The notes: generated by a model not told the origin, from the sequence alone. Counted from the first letter of the stretch, positions 8,253 through 18,051 are shown. The stretch is 34,492 nucleotides of DNA from an uncultured Clostridia bacterium (GCA_947589585.1 CANQCA010000003.1:1-34492); one strand, 5' to 3'. Program-made: numbers and translations.

Positions 8253-8271
8253 CTTCTTATCTCCCCCCCTC

Positions 8272-9291
8272 TTAATCTTTGAACTGTTCTAAAAAACGAA
8301 TGTCGTTCTCGGTAAAAGAACGGATATGGGTGATGCCGTATTTGAGCATGGCGATGCGGTCTATGCCCATGCCGAAGGCAAAGCCCGTATACTCGTCGGG
8401 GTCGATGCCGCAGTTTTCGAGCACTTTCCGATTCACCATGCCCGCGCCGAGCACCTCGATCCAGCCCGTTCCCTTGCAGAGCGCGCAGCCCTTCCCCCCG
8501 CACGCCGTGCAGCTCACATCCACCTCGACGGAAGGCTCCGTGAATGGGAAGTAGGAAGGGCGAAGGCGGGTCTTGGTCGTCTCCGCGAACATGGTGCGGG
8601 CGAATTCGTCGAGCATGCCCTGAAGATCGCAAAGGGTGATGCCCTTATCCACGACGAGCCCCTCCATCTGGTGGAACATGGGCGAGTGGGTCGCGTCGTC
8701 GTCGGAGCGGAACACTCTGCCCGGCGAGAGCATCTTGATGGGCGGTTTCTTCTTCTCCATGAGGCGGATCTGCCCCGCGCTCGTCTGCGAACGCAAGAGG
8801 AATTTCTCGGTGATATAGAAGGTGTCCTGCATGTCGCGGGCGGGGTGGTCGGCGGGAATGTTGAGGGCGGTGAGGTTATAGTACTCGCTCTCGATCTCGG
8901 GGCCTTCGAACACTTCGAACCCCATGCCCGAGAAGATATCGCAAAGCTCCTCCCGCGTGCGTGTGATGGGATGGAGCGCTCCCCTTCTCTGCCGCCGTGC
9001 GGGCATCGTCACATCGATCTTCTCGCCCGCGAGTTTTTCCGCCATCTCGCGCGCCTTGATCTTCTCTTCCAGGGAAGAAAAGACTTCCTCGAGCCGCTCG
9101 CGCACGGCATTCACCCGCTTCCCGAAGGCGGGGCGGTGTTCCGCGGCGATCTCTTTCATGTTTTTGAGGAGCGCGGTCACCTTGCCCGTGCGTCCCAAAA
9201 ACTTCATTCTGATCTCGTAGAGCGCGCGGGAGCTTTCGGCACTCTCCGCCTCCGCCGTCGCTTCCTCTACGATCTTATCGGTATCCTCCAT
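8272..9291 (-). CDS. pheS: Phenylalanine--tRNA ligase alpha subunit
   Basis: [14 protein letters not shown] start at 9291 with [54 protein letters not shown]-like and [14 protein letters not shown] motifs; the ORF-track start at 9360 lies inside the T-box leader. Confidence 0.97.
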   Translation of the reverse strand: MEDTDKIVEEATAEAESAESSRALYEIRMKFLGRTGKVTALLKNMKEIAAEHRPAFGKRVNAVRERLEEVFSSLEEKIKAREMAEKLAGEKIDVTMPARRQRRGALHPITRTREELCDIFSGMGFEVFEGPEIESEYYNLTALNIPADHPARDMQDTFYITEKFLLRSQTSAGQIRLMEKKKPPIKMLSPGRVFRSDDDATHSPMFHQMEGLVVDKGITLCDLQGMLDEFARTMFAETTKTRLRPSYFPFTEPSVEVDVSCTACGGKGCALCKGTGWIEVLGAGMVNRKVLENCGIDPDEYTGFAFGMGIDRIAMLKYGITHIRSFTENDIRFLEQFKD

Positions 9292-9302
9292 ATCTCCTCC
9301 TG

Positions 9303-9553
9303 CAAAAATAAAAGCCCTGTCCACGTTTCGGACAGGGCGAAATCTTCTTCGCGGTACCACCTGCGTTCGCGTATAAAAAACATATACGCCTTGATTGCCC
9401 CTATCGCGGGGAACGGCCCCTCTTGAAGTTCTTTTCGGAAGGGCGGCTCACGGGGGAATACCGCACGCCTTTTTCAAGCGCCCTTTCAGCCACGGAGCGC
9501 TCTCTCTGGGGAAAAAGTTTTCGGTGCGTCTCTTCCGTTTCAAACGCCTTATT
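9303..9553 (-). promoter_or_regulatory. T-box leader of the pheST operon, including terminator hairpin at 9314-9338
   Basis: Minus strand contains AGGTGGTACCGCG T-box sequence, then GCCCTGTCC...GGACAGGGCTTTTATTTTT terminator; upstream stem I-like region. Confidence 0.93.
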
Positions 9554-9560
9554 TGCCTCT

Positions 9561-9589
9561 ATTATAAGCAAGGAAAACGCAAATGTCAA
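9561..9589 (-). promoter_or_regulatory. Consensus sigma-A promoter of the T-box/pheST transcript
   Basis: TTGACA, 17-nt spacer, TATAAT on the minus strand. Confidence 0.9.
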
Positions 9590-9627
9590 ACGATTTTGAG
9601 CAAGTTTGCGCGTTGCGCTTTTTTCCA

Positions 9628-9663
9628 AAAGACCTACCCTGCGTTCCCGCAGGGTAGGTCTTT
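9628..9663 (-). terminator. Intrinsic terminator of the 1208-aa lipoprotein gene
   Basis: 15-bp perfect stem AAAGACCTACCCTGC/GCAGGGTAGGTCTTT. Confidence 0.75.
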
Positions 9664-9685
9664 GCTCGTTTGCGCATTTAGGCGT

Positions 9686-12600
9686 TTATGCCTGCGGCGC
9701 CGGGCTTGCGAGATACTCTGCAAGCGCCGTTTCATACTTGGTGAGATCGATCCGCGCGAATTGCAGCAACGTCTCATCTTCCCAATCATCGAAGAGATCC
9801 GTCGTGAGTACTTTACAGATCAGGAAGCGGATGCCGTGGATCTTTTCGAGCAAAGCAGATGTTTCCTCGTCATTCATATGAAGTTTGGAGAAATCCCATG
9901 TCACCGCACCGCCTTCTTCGGCAACGATCCTGCAACTCCCGATCTGCTTGTAGAGCGCTTCGACTGCCTGTTTGATGACATCTTTGAGCGCGGTCGCGAC
10001 CGATTTTTCCGTAGTGCCTTTGATGAGTTCTCTGTTCAGCGCGATGAGAGCGGTGACTTTTTGGTTGAGTTCCGCTTGTGCGGTTTCCTCGAGCCAAGTC
10101 GGTTTCAACGCTGTGATCCATGTTTTTCCCCACTCCATCGCGGTCGAGGCGTTGTCCAAATTCGACGTCCAATAATCGTATCCGTAGTACAAGGCATAAG
10201 CGGAGGAGAGTTTCTTCATCGTTTCAAGAAGGCTTTCGATCGTCGCTTCGCCGCCCAGCGCGGTCAGCCTTTCGAGCTCGGCTTTGATCGTGTTGTACTC
10301 CTCCGTGACTACATCGATGTTCTTTTCGTAGACCTCGGCGACGAACTCTTGATACCCCGTATTCTCTTGCAATTCATCGGGAAGTTTGTCGTAGACGGGC
10401 TTGAATTCGTTCACGATCTTGGTGAGCGCTGCGGTCCAACCGTCGCGGTCGGTGGCCTGTTTGAACGCCGCCTTGGCTTCGGTGATATCCGCTGCCAGCT
10501 TTTGGGCGACCTTCGTTTCGTGCTCCGTACGCTTTGTGAGATATGTTTGGATCGTATCGTCGCCGACTGCGGTTTTGAGGATCTCGCTTTCCTTGATCGC
10601 GGGGACGGCAATGCCTTGAACGGTGGCATTCTTATCGTAGAGAGCGTTGAGCTCGTCCCATGCGGTCTCTTCGGAGTCCGCAGTGATTTCCGCTACCGTC
10701 GATTTGAATGCCTCCGCGCGTTCGTGATAGAGCTCTGCGGTAAGCAGAAGAAGGGAATATTGTTTTTCCCCGTACGTCGTTTCTGCAAGATAGGATCTGT
10801 TGGACATGAGCGTCTTCACGCCGTCTTTTTCGGAAGCGATCTTGTTTTGCAGCGCGGTAACATCTGCAACGTACTGTGTATAACCGCCTTCGGTGACGTC
10901 CATTTCGTCGATGAATTTTTGCAACTGTGCGTCATATTCCGCCGCTTTTTCGCTCATCTCATGAAGTTCTTTGACTTCTTCGCCGGCATCGAGCAGCGAT
11001 TTCTTCTCGTCTGCGCTGAGTTCTCCGAGGTGGGTGAGGGTAAGGGTAAGAAGAGCCCTTTCGGAATAATCCCCGCTCGGATTACTGGTGGGACAACCGG
11101 TGATCGTGAGGCAGAACATCGCCTGGCCTTCGTCGTTTGTGCCGAGGAAGATCCCCGCGCCCGTGATGGTGGCGCCGATCCAGCCATTGATCATTTGTCC
11201 CGCTATGCCGCCCATAAGACCACCGCCTGCGGCTTCCGTGATAGAATCCACCGCTGTCTGTACGAGTTCTCCGTAAGCGGCATCGAGCGCTTGCACGAGG
11301 GTCTCTCCGAGGGAGATCTCAAAGCCGTTCTCCTTGACCTCGAAGATGAGCTGCGGAAGTTGCAAGCCCTGCGTGCCGCTCGTCTCGCCGCTTGTTTCGC
11401 CGTCGAGCGCGGTCGCCGCCGGGAGGAAGTACTGCGTCAGATCGATATCGGTCGTAAAGACAGGGTTCTTTTCCGCATTGTTGAGCACAAGCGTGAGCAT
11501 GCCGTCGCCCATGTAGTAGACATCGAGGCTGTTGAGGTCGGCGCTGAGCCAAGAAGGTATATCGGGGATACTGCTGCCAAACATACCGAACATCCGGAGA
11601 AGCTGTGCCGCGGGCGTGAGATCGAGGTTTAGGTGCGCCTTTGCGAGCGCGAAGTAATCGCCCGACCACACGACCGTCGGATCGAGACGGAAATCGAGAT
11701 CGCCCGTAAACGGCTTATTGAACGCGCCGCCGAAGAGTTTGATGTCGAGGGAGACGCCAATCTTCTCGCCCATGGTGACGTTTTCCCCGGGGGTCGCCGC
11801 GACGGAGACCGAGATCCCCGTGACCGTATCCGTCCCCGCAAGGTCGAGCTTCGCGCTCTCTAAAGTGAAGCCGAGGAAGGAGCGGATATACCCGTGCGTA
11901 TCGCCGATCCTCTGTGCGAGACTTTCCAAAAGACCGCCAAGAGCGGTATTGAGCGCGGCGACGGTCTCCTCTTTGAGGGAGAGCGTATAGCCCGTTTGCG
12001 TCTTTTCGACGGAAAAGAGGCTACCCATGCCCGAGAGAAGCCCCTCCGCTCCGCCCTCTCCGACAGAGGCGAAGACGCCGCCAAGGTCCACGGGATAGGT
12101 GTAGAGGAAGCTGTCCTTCCCCTCCGTTTTGTTCCCGAGCATCAGAAGGAGCAAACCGCCGCCCTCATAGCGCACCGTGAAGGTATCGGCAAGCGTTGAG
12201 ATGAGGGGCATGTCCGCAAGGGAGAGGTCGAACCGAAGCGAAACGGCGTCCGCATAGTCGCCCTTTTCCAAAGCGCCCTCGCGAAGTTTTAGGGTAAGCT
12301 CGCCCGAAAGGTCCTTCTTCGCATCGAATGCGCTCAGCCCGATCGAGACGGGAAGGGTAGCCGCATTTCCCCCTTCCAACGTCGCACCGACCGCCGACGC
12401 AAGCTGCATCATGGGGTCCGTCTCCTCCTGCGGGGAAACGGGGGTCGAGGGCGTCGTGCCGAGCTTTTGCGTGAACTCTTGAATGCTCGGGATCTCCACC
12501 TTCTCGTTGATCTTGGAATAGACGGATGTCATGCTCTCTTCCACGTTCATCCTAAGGATCTTTTTCGCCGTGTAGGAGCAGGACGACGTGAAGGAAACGG

Positions 12601-13312
12601 GCGTCCAGTCCTTTTTGATGGTCAGGCGCATATCCACGTCGGAATAGGCGGGAAGGTTGTCGAGGGAGCCGTACGCCTTGGCTTGGTAACGGATGCGTGC
12701 GGTCGCCGACTGCGTCGCCGTGCCGCCCTCGAAGGATTCATCCCCCGCGAGGCGGAAATAGTAGGTGAGCGTATCCCCCTCCGTCTTATCGAGGGTGGCA
12801 TAGCGGAGCGTCTTGGGGTTGATAATGTATCCCCCGAGGCTCACATCGTCTGCGGTGAAGCCGTATACCTTGGTATAGTCCGCCTTGTCGGCAACGCTCA
12901 GCTCCCCTTCGAAATCGTTGCGGTAGGCGACCCTGCCGCCCTTCGAAAAGGCCTGGTGCTTCATCTTCACGAGGACGGAGTTGGAACTCGCCTGATTGAG
13001 GAAGTCCTCTCCATTCTTATATGTAGTATTGTGAATGTCCTGTTTATAGCCTGCGAGGCTGGCTTTGGCTGTCCCCTCAGCTGTTATCACATAGCTCTGA
13101 AGCTCGCTCTGCTTTTGCAAGAAGGCATAGATGACTTCTTCGGGCGTGAGTTCCTCGGGCGCTTTGTTCGTGACAAGGGTGGAAGAGTGCCCCTCTTGGG
13201 GCGGGGTGACTTGCGGTCCCGAAACGATGCCACATGCCGAAAGCCCCGCGGCGCAGGAAGCAACCAGCGCGCCGGATAGGCAGAGCACGGCGATCTTCTT
13301 TGATTTTTGCAT
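9686..13312 (-). CDS. Large (1208 aa) predicted surface lipoprotein of unknown function
   Basis: Signal peptide with lipobox-like LSAC (MQKSKKIAVLCLSGALVASCAAGLSACG); beta-rich N-terminal two-thirds, charged helical C-terminal third; promoter and terminator flank it. Confidence 0.85.
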   Translation of the reverse strand: MQKSKKIAVLCLSGALVASCAAGLSACGIVSGPQVTPPQEGHSSTLVTNKAPEELTPEEVIYAFLQKQSELQSYVITAEGTAKASLAGYKQDIHNTTYKNGEDFLNQASSNSVLVKMKHQAFSKGGRVAYRNDFEGELSVADKADYTKVYGFTADDVSLGGYIINPKTLRYATLDKTEGDTLTYYFRLAGDESFEGGTATQSATARIRYQAKAYGSLDNLPAYSDVDMRLTIKKDWTPVSFTSSCSYTAKKILRMNVEESMTSVYSKINEKVEIPSIQEFTQKLGTTPSTPVSPQEETDPMMQLASAVGATLEGGNAATLPVSIGLSAFDAKKDLSGELTLKLREGALEKGDYADAVSLRFDLSLADMPLISTLADTFTVRYEGGGLLLLMLGNKTEGKDSFLYTYPVDLGGVFASVGEGGAEGLLSGMGSLFSVEKTQTGYTLSLKEETVAALNTALGGLLESLAQRIGDTHGYIRSFLGFTLESAKLDLAGTDTVTGISVSVAATPGENVTMGEKIGVSLDIKLFGGAFNKPFTGDLDFRLDPTVVWSGDYFALAKAHLNLDLTPAAQLLRMFGMFGSSIPDIPSWLSADLNSLDVYYMGDGMLTLVLNNAEKNPVFTTDIDLTQYFLPAATALDGETSGETSGTQGLQLPQLIFEVKENGFEISLGETLVQALDAAYGELVQTAVDSITEAAGGGLMGGIAGQMINGWIGATITGAGIFLGTNDEGQAMFCLTITGCPTSNPSGDYSERALLTLTLTHLGELSADEKKSLLDAGEEVKELHEMSEKAAEYDAQLQKFIDEMDVTEGGYTQYVADVTALQNKIASEKDGVKTLMSNRSYLAETTYGEKQYSLLLLTAELYHERAEAFKSTVAEITADSEETAWDELNALYDKNATVQGIAVPAIKESEILKTAVGDDTIQTYLTKRTEHETKVAQKLAADITEAKAAFKQATDRDGWTAALTKIVNEFKPVYDKLPDELQENTGYQEFVAEVYEKNIDVVTEEYNTIKAELERLTALGGEATIESLLETMKKLSSAYALYYGYDYWTSNLDNASTAMEWGKTWITALKPTWLEETAQAELNQKVTALIALNRELIKGTTEKSVATALKDVIKQAVEALYKQIGSCRIVAEEGGAVTWDFSKLHMNDEETSALLEKIHGIRFLICKVLTTDLFDDWEDETLLQFARIDLTKYETALAEYLASPAPQA

Positions 13313-13354
13313 ATATTACCTCCGTATCGGCGGGTTTGCCCCGCCACATCTATG

Positions 13355-13383
13355 AGTGTAATCCTTTTATGATATAAAGTCAA
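13355..13383 (-). promoter_or_regulatory. Promoter of the 1208-aa lipoprotein gene
   Basis: TTGACT, 17-nt spacer, TACACT on the minus strand. Confidence 0.65.
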
Positions 13384-13458
13384 GCGTTTGTCATAAAATT
13401 TTATTATAAAAAAGACAGAAAAGCATTCGCCGTTTCCTTTGTATGAAAAGAGACCGCG

Positions 13459-13486
13459 CGAAAAAGGACGGCGAGTGCCGTCCTTT
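13459..13486 (-). terminator. Intrinsic terminator downstream of the maf/mreB-like pair
   Basis: Minus strand AAAGGACGGC-ACTC-GCCGTCCTTTTT. Confidence 0.75.
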
Positions 13487-13504
13487 CAATATCTTAAAAA
13501 AAGG

Positions 13505-14494
13505 TTATTCGAGGCAGATCTTTTTCATGAGGGCGGAGGAACCCACGACCCTGCCGCCGCCCAAAATGACGGCCGTCGCGACGTCGGGCGCGAGATGGGC
13601 TTCCATCTGCAATTTTTGCGACACGTAGTCGGCAAATCCCGCAAGATTGCACACGCCGCCCGCGAGATATACGCCGCTCCTGCACATCGTCGCCGAGACC
13701 TCGGCGGGAAGCTTGCGCATAGCGAGCTCGGCATATTCCAGAATTTTATCCACATAGGTGCGGATGGGGAAGAGCACGTCCTGCGAGGAGACGGAGACCG
13801 AGCGGGGCCTGCCCGTCGTTACGTCACGGCCGTTGATGACCGTCTGCTTCATGTCGTGCGGGATGAGGCTCCCCACCGTATTCTTGAGCCGCTCCGCCGT
13901 GAGGGCGCCGATCTTAAGGTTGTAGAGCTCTGCGATGTGATCGATGAGGTGGGTATCCATGTTCGCGCCGCCCACGTTCATGGTGAGCCCCGCGATGATG
14001 CCGTCGAGGGAAAAGGCTGCGGCGGAAGTCTTTCCCGCACCCACGTCGAGGGCGAACACGGGATTGGACTCGGAGAGCGGAACATCCTGCCCGAGGGCGA
14101 CGAGATAGGGCGTCTCGGCGAAATTCACACGGGAGATGCCCGCCGATTTTGCGATGCGGAAATACCGCTCCCGCCCCTCCGCCGAGATGCCGCAGGGCAC
14201 GCAGAAGAGAGCCTCGATGCCGCCGAAAGTGCGTTTTGCACACTTTTGAAGGAAGTATTCAAGGAGTGCCGCGGCGTAGCGTTCATCGACGATCTCCCCC
14301 TCGTATACGGGGAAAATGACATCCGTCGCCTCGGCCGTCTTGCCGAGAAGGCGCTTGGCTTCAGCCCCGAACGCACGGATCGTGCCCGTCTCCTTGGAGA
14401 TGGTGAGCGCCGTGGGCTCGGCGAGCACGATGCCGCTGCCGATACGAAAGATTTTTGTGACAGAAGTGCCGAGATCGATCGCGATTTTCAACAT
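13505..14494 (-). CDS. MreB/actin-like ATPase (rod shape-determining protein family)
   Basis: MLKIAIDLGTSVTKIF phosphate-1 motif, ALDVGAGKTSAAAFSLDGI phosphate-2, GVYLAGGVCNLAGF adenosine motif; 329 aa. Confidence 0.85.
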   Translation of the reverse strand: MLKIAIDLGTSVTKIFRIGSGIVLAEPTALTISKETGTIRAFGAEAKRLLGKTAEATDVIFPVYEGEIVDERYAAALLEYFLQKCAKRTFGGIEALFCVPCGISAEGRERYFRIAKSAGISRVNFAETPYLVALGQDVPLSESNPVFALDVGAGKTSAAAFSLDGIIAGLTMNVGGANMDTHLIDHIAELYNLKIGALTAERLKNTVGSLIPHDMKQTVINGRDVTTGRPRSVSVSSQDVLFPIRTYVDKILEYAELAMRKLPAEVSATMCRSGVYLAGGVCNLAGFADYVSQKLQMEAHLAPDVATAVILGGGRVVGSSALMKKICLE

Positions 14495-15045
14495 TTGTAC
14501 CCTCCCCGCGCGAGCATGGCGCGGACTTCTTCGACGGGAAGCCCCACGACGTTCGTGTAGCTGCCCTCAATGCTTTCGACGAGCGCATACCCGTCCTGTA
14601 TCCCGTAAGCCCCCGCCTTGTCGAGCGGGAGCCCGCTTGCAATGTATTTTGCGATGAGCTCTTCGCTCAAAACGTGAAACGTGACGGCCGTCTTTGCGAC
14701 ATGGTATGCCTCGAAGTCGTCTGATATAAGGCAAACGCCCGTGTAGACCGCGTGCGTTTTCCCCGATAGAAGGCGGAGCATGCGCGCCGCATCGGCGCTG
14801 TTTTTGGGTTTTCCGAGCACCCGCCCTTCGAGGGAAACGACGGTATCCGCGCCGAGCACGAGGCTGTGCGGGAAGCGGGAGAAGACCTCCGCCGCCTTGC
14901 CCCGCGCGAACTTTTCCACGGTATCGTATGCAGAAAGTTTCCCCGCGCGCTCTTCGTACAGGGAAGGCTCCACCGTAAAATCCTCGGTGATGGTTTTGAG
15001 CAGCTCCCGTCTTCTGGGAGAATTGCTTGCAAGTATAAGGTGCAT
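14488..15045 (-). CDS. maf: Maf family nucleotide pyrophosphatase
   Basis: LILASNSPRRRELL, VLGADTVVSLEGRVLGKP, YIASGLPLDKAGAYGIQ and SYTNVVGLPVEEV motifs. Confidence 0.96.
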   Translation of the reverse strand: MHLILASNSPRRRELLKTITEDFTVEPSLYEERAGKLSAYDTVEKFARGKAAEVFSRFPHSLVLGADTVVSLEGRVLGKPKNSADAARMLRLLSGKTHAVYTGVCLISDDFEAYHVAKTAVTFHVLSEELIAKYIASGLPLDKAGAYGIQDGYALVESIEGSYTNVVGLPVEEVRAMLARGGYKC

Positions 15046-15438
15046 ATCAGAGATTAAGAAGGGCGGGCTTCATTTTGAGGCGTTCGGGTGGTGGTAAGCG
15101 CGTCATTCTGAGGCGATTACCCTATACCATGTCCGCGGGGGCAACTCTCCGAAGAATCCATGGGTACGAAGTCCGCGTTTTCTATTTGGGGGATGCTTCT
15201 TATCACGTTACCTTGAACCGTGTCGAAGGGTGACGAATTTCAGAAGCCATCGGACTTCGTAGTTCGGGATGCTTCGAGGATGGGCCGCCGTGGACTGCGT
15301 AATACAATTCGGCTCAGCATGACGCGTTAAACCCATGCGCGCGGGGCAGCATGACGCGGTTGACGGTCGCGGGTTCGGGATGACAGCGTGTACCCCTTTG
15401 AGCAAAACAAAATTTGTGAACCTTTACGCGTTTCGCTT

Positions 15439-16953
15439 TTACAGGATCTCGAGATTCTTCTTGAAGTTGCGCTTAAATTCCGGCCCGGCCTCCATCGCCT
15501 GCTCGATCTCCAACGCCGCATCGCCCGCAAGCTCCGTCTTCATGATGACGGAATCGCCCAAAACGTCGCAGTTGATGCCCGTCACCATGCCGAGGCCGCT
15601 CCTGTCGAGACATTCGGCGATGCGCAGAAGAATACCGAGTTTTTTGACGACGTCGAGGTCCTCTTCCCCGACGATATCCTTGTAGCGCGCCCATTCCTGC
15701 GGGGAGATATCTTCTTTTTTATAGCATCCCGCGACGAAGGCGGCGAGCACGATCTCGCGGTGGGTCGCCCCATAGATGCCGCTGTTCAGGATCATATAGC
15801 GTGCATGCAGCGGATTGCTGTAGTAGCGGATATCCGTGCCGCAATCGTGCAGACTTGCCGCAATTTTGAGGACTTTGAGATAGATGCGAGGGAACTTGTG
15901 CAACACGCGCAGCTGTTTGAAAAGCTGGATGGAAAGATGCACGACGTGTTCGACATGCTTCTCGTTGCAGCGGTAATATTTGACGAGGGTGGAGAGGGAA
16001 TAGGAGAGAACGTCGGCAATGGGCCTTTCCACCGTGATGGGCAGGGCCTCGTTGAACATGATCCCCTCTCTCAGGCCGCAGCCGCCGATCGTGAACGTCT
16101 CCACCTTCAGATAGTCGGTGAAGGCCTTGATGATGGCAAGCGCGGCGGGCATGATATCCGCACGGGCGGGAGAAAGGCCGCGGATGCGCTTGCGCTTTTC
16201 CACATCGAGCACGCGTACCATCTCGTAGACGGCGTCGAAATCTTCCACCGTGAACTGGTAATTATGCACGATATTCAGGGGGTATTTGCGGATAATGCGG
16301 TTGATCTTGTAGAGGTTGCGGAAGGACCCGCCGACGCCTATCATCTGCGTATCGGGCTCGACCTCCTGCAGCCATTCGATCTTCTTGAACTGTTCGGTGA
16401 AGAACTCCTCGATCTTATCCGTCTGCGCCTCGGGGGAGAGCCCGTCGTCCGAAAAGAGATCGGTGAGGGTGACCGCGCCGAAGGGAAGCGTCACATAATT
16501 GATGATGGCGCGGCGGTTATAGTAGATGACCTTGGTGCTCCCGCCCCCGATCTCGAGGATGATGCCGCGGGGCACTTCCATAGAGTTGATCACGCCGCGG
16601 TAGACGAGGGTCGCCTCCTCTTCTTCGGAGAGAACGGCGACGCGGATCCCGCAGGTCGCCTGGATCTCATCGAGGAAGGAACGCTGGTTTTTTGCGCGGC
16701 GGACGGCCGCCGTCGCAACGGCGATGATGCGCTCGACGCCCGAAGCGTCGGCGAGCCGCCGGAACATTTTGAGCGTCTTGATCGTCTCCGCGACGCGCTG
16801 AGGCTTCAAAAACCCGTCGCGGTCCATATCCTGCCCGAGACGTACGCTCTCCTTGAGTTCATCTAACACCATAAAGTGCCCATCGCCGAACATCCCGACG
16901 ATGACAAGACGTGCCGAATTGGAACCCAGATCGATAATACCGATTTTTTCCAT
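15439..16953 (-). CDS. Ppx/GppA family exopolyphosphatase / guanosine pentaphosphate phosphatase
   Basis: IGIIDLGSNSARLVI, ATAAVRRAKNQ, ILEIGGGSTKV motifs plus C-terminal HD-like region (SLHDCGTDIRYY). Confidence 0.93.
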   Translation of the reverse strand: MEKIGIIDLGSNSARLVIVGMFGDGHFMVLDELKESVRLGQDMDRDGFLKPQRVAETIKTLKMFRRLADASGVERIIAVATAAVRRAKNQRSFLDEIQATCGIRVAVLSEEEEATLVYRGVINSMEVPRGIILEIGGGSTKVIYYNRRAIINYVTLPFGAVTLTDLFSDDGLSPEAQTDKIEEFFTEQFKKIEWLQEVEPDTQMIGVGGSFRNLYKINRIIRKYPLNIVHNYQFTVEDFDAVYEMVRVLDVEKRKRIRGLSPARADIMPAALAIIKAFTDYLKVETFTIGGCGLREGIMFNEALPITVERPIADVLSYSLSTLVKYYRCNEKHVEHVVHLSIQLFKQLRVLHKFPRIYLKVLKIAASLHDCGTDIRYYSNPLHARYMILNSGIYGATHREIVLAAFVAGCYKKEDISPQEWARYKDIVGEEDLDVVKKLGILLRIAECLDRSGLGMVTGINCDVLGDSVIMKTELAGDAALEIEQAMEAGPEFKRNFKKNLEIL

Positions 16954-17088
16954 AGAGAAGAAATTCCGTCCTTGTCTTTTCTTGCACTGTGCGCACCCGA
17001 AAGCCGTGCGCGTTATACTTCCCGATTTTAACGATTACGCATTTATTTTAACACAGGATCGCCGCTTTGTCTATACCCTTTTTGAAAA

Positions 17089-17487
17089 TTATTTGCGCAC
17101 TCCGGGAAGGGGCGTCAAACGGCCGCCTTCTCTCAGCGTGCGCGAAAGCTCTACGGCTGAGAGGGCGAGAAGAAACAATCCGAAGGCGCGCCGGAGCGTT
17201 TCCCCGCGGATCCCGACCGCGATCAGGGAAAAGAGGACGGAAAAGATAAGCGCCGCGAGGGCGACGGGCCACACCCCCTTCGCATCGATCAGGCCGTTTT
17301 TCGCATGGACGGAAAGGGCGAGGGCGGAAGCGGGCAAAAAGGCGAGAAGGCACACCCCCTGCGCCGCCCGCTGCTCTACCCCGCAAAAAATAGTCAGAAG
17401 GGGGATGAGCACGGTGCCGCCGCCCATACCCATGCCCCCGAGAAGGCCTCCCGCAAAGCCGATGAGAAGAAAGACGAGGAAGGACAT
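17089..17487 (-). CDS. Half-size TauE/SafE family membrane transporter subunit (downstream half)
   Basis: 132 aa; GFAGGLLGGMGMGGGTVLIPLL repeat motif. Confidence 0.85.
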   Translation of the reverse strand: MSFLVFLLIGFAGGLLGGMGMGGGTVLIPLLTIFCGVEQRAAQGVCLLAFLPASALALSVHAKNGLIDAKGVWPVALAALIFSVLFSLIAVGIRGETLRRAFGLFLLALSAVELSRTLREGGRLTPLPGVRK

Positions 17488-17840
17488 CAGAGCATCATCC
17501 TTATGCCCGCCGCAAACATGAAGAGGGCGAAGAGAAAGGAGATAAGGCGCGGGGAACTGCGGCGCAAGAGCTTGGCGCCCGCGATCCCCCCTGCCGCCGA
17601 TCCGATCCCGGCGGGGAGAAGGAGCGGGAGCGGGACCGCCCCCGAGAAAAGATAGACGGCGCCGCTGAGGAGCGAGGCGGGCAGAACGATGGCGATCGCC
17701 GTCGCATGGGCGCGCCGCTCATCCCTTCCCGCAGCGCGCAAAACGGGCACGGCGACCATGCCGCCGCCCCCGCCAAAGAGCCCGTTCAGGGCGCCCACCG
17801 CCGCGCCGCCGAAAAGATATTTCGCAAAATTGTGCTTCAT
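17487..17840 (-). CDS. Half-size TauE/SafE family membrane transporter subunit (upstream half)
   Basis: 117 aa; GALNGLFGGGGGMVAVPVL motif; its TGA overlaps the next ATG. Confidence 0.85.
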   Translation of the reverse strand: MKHNFAKYLFGGAAVGALNGLFGGGGGMVAVPVLRAAGRDERRAHATAIAIVLPASLLSGAVYLFSGAVPLPLLLPAGIGSAAGGIAGAKLLRRSSPRLISFLFALFMFAAGIRMML

Positions 17841-17889
17841 CCCCCCTCCTTTTCCGCAAAAACCGGTCGGGCCGCACCCGTATTTCCAT

Positions 17890-17928
17890 GAAAAGTTTGT
17901 GTAAGCGGCAAAAAACTTTTCTTTTTTT
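17890..17928 (+). terminator. Terminator-like hairpin with T7 tract on the plus strand, with no obvious upstream plus-strand gene
   Basis: GAAAAGTTT...AAACTTTTC followed by TTTTTTT. Confidence 0.45.
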
Positions 17929-17949
17929 ATGGAATTCGCGCGAAAGTGC

Positions 17950-17978
17950 TTGCCACAAATTCCAAATTATATTAAAAT
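17950..17978 (+). promoter_or_regulatory. Promoter of the large CBM-like surface lipoprotein gene
   Basis: TTGCCA, 17-nt spacer, TAAAAT. Confidence 0.6.
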
Positions 17979-18051
17979 AGAAAAGTATCTTTAGATAAAA
18001 ACGGGAGACGGCGGGATGAAAGCTGCCCCGCATTCTCCAAAAAGGTGTGAT

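Noticed and set aside
9395-11632. 745-aa plus-strand ORF
   Set aside because: Starts in the T-box leader and runs antisense to the 1208-aa lipoprotein; no coherent domain motifs.
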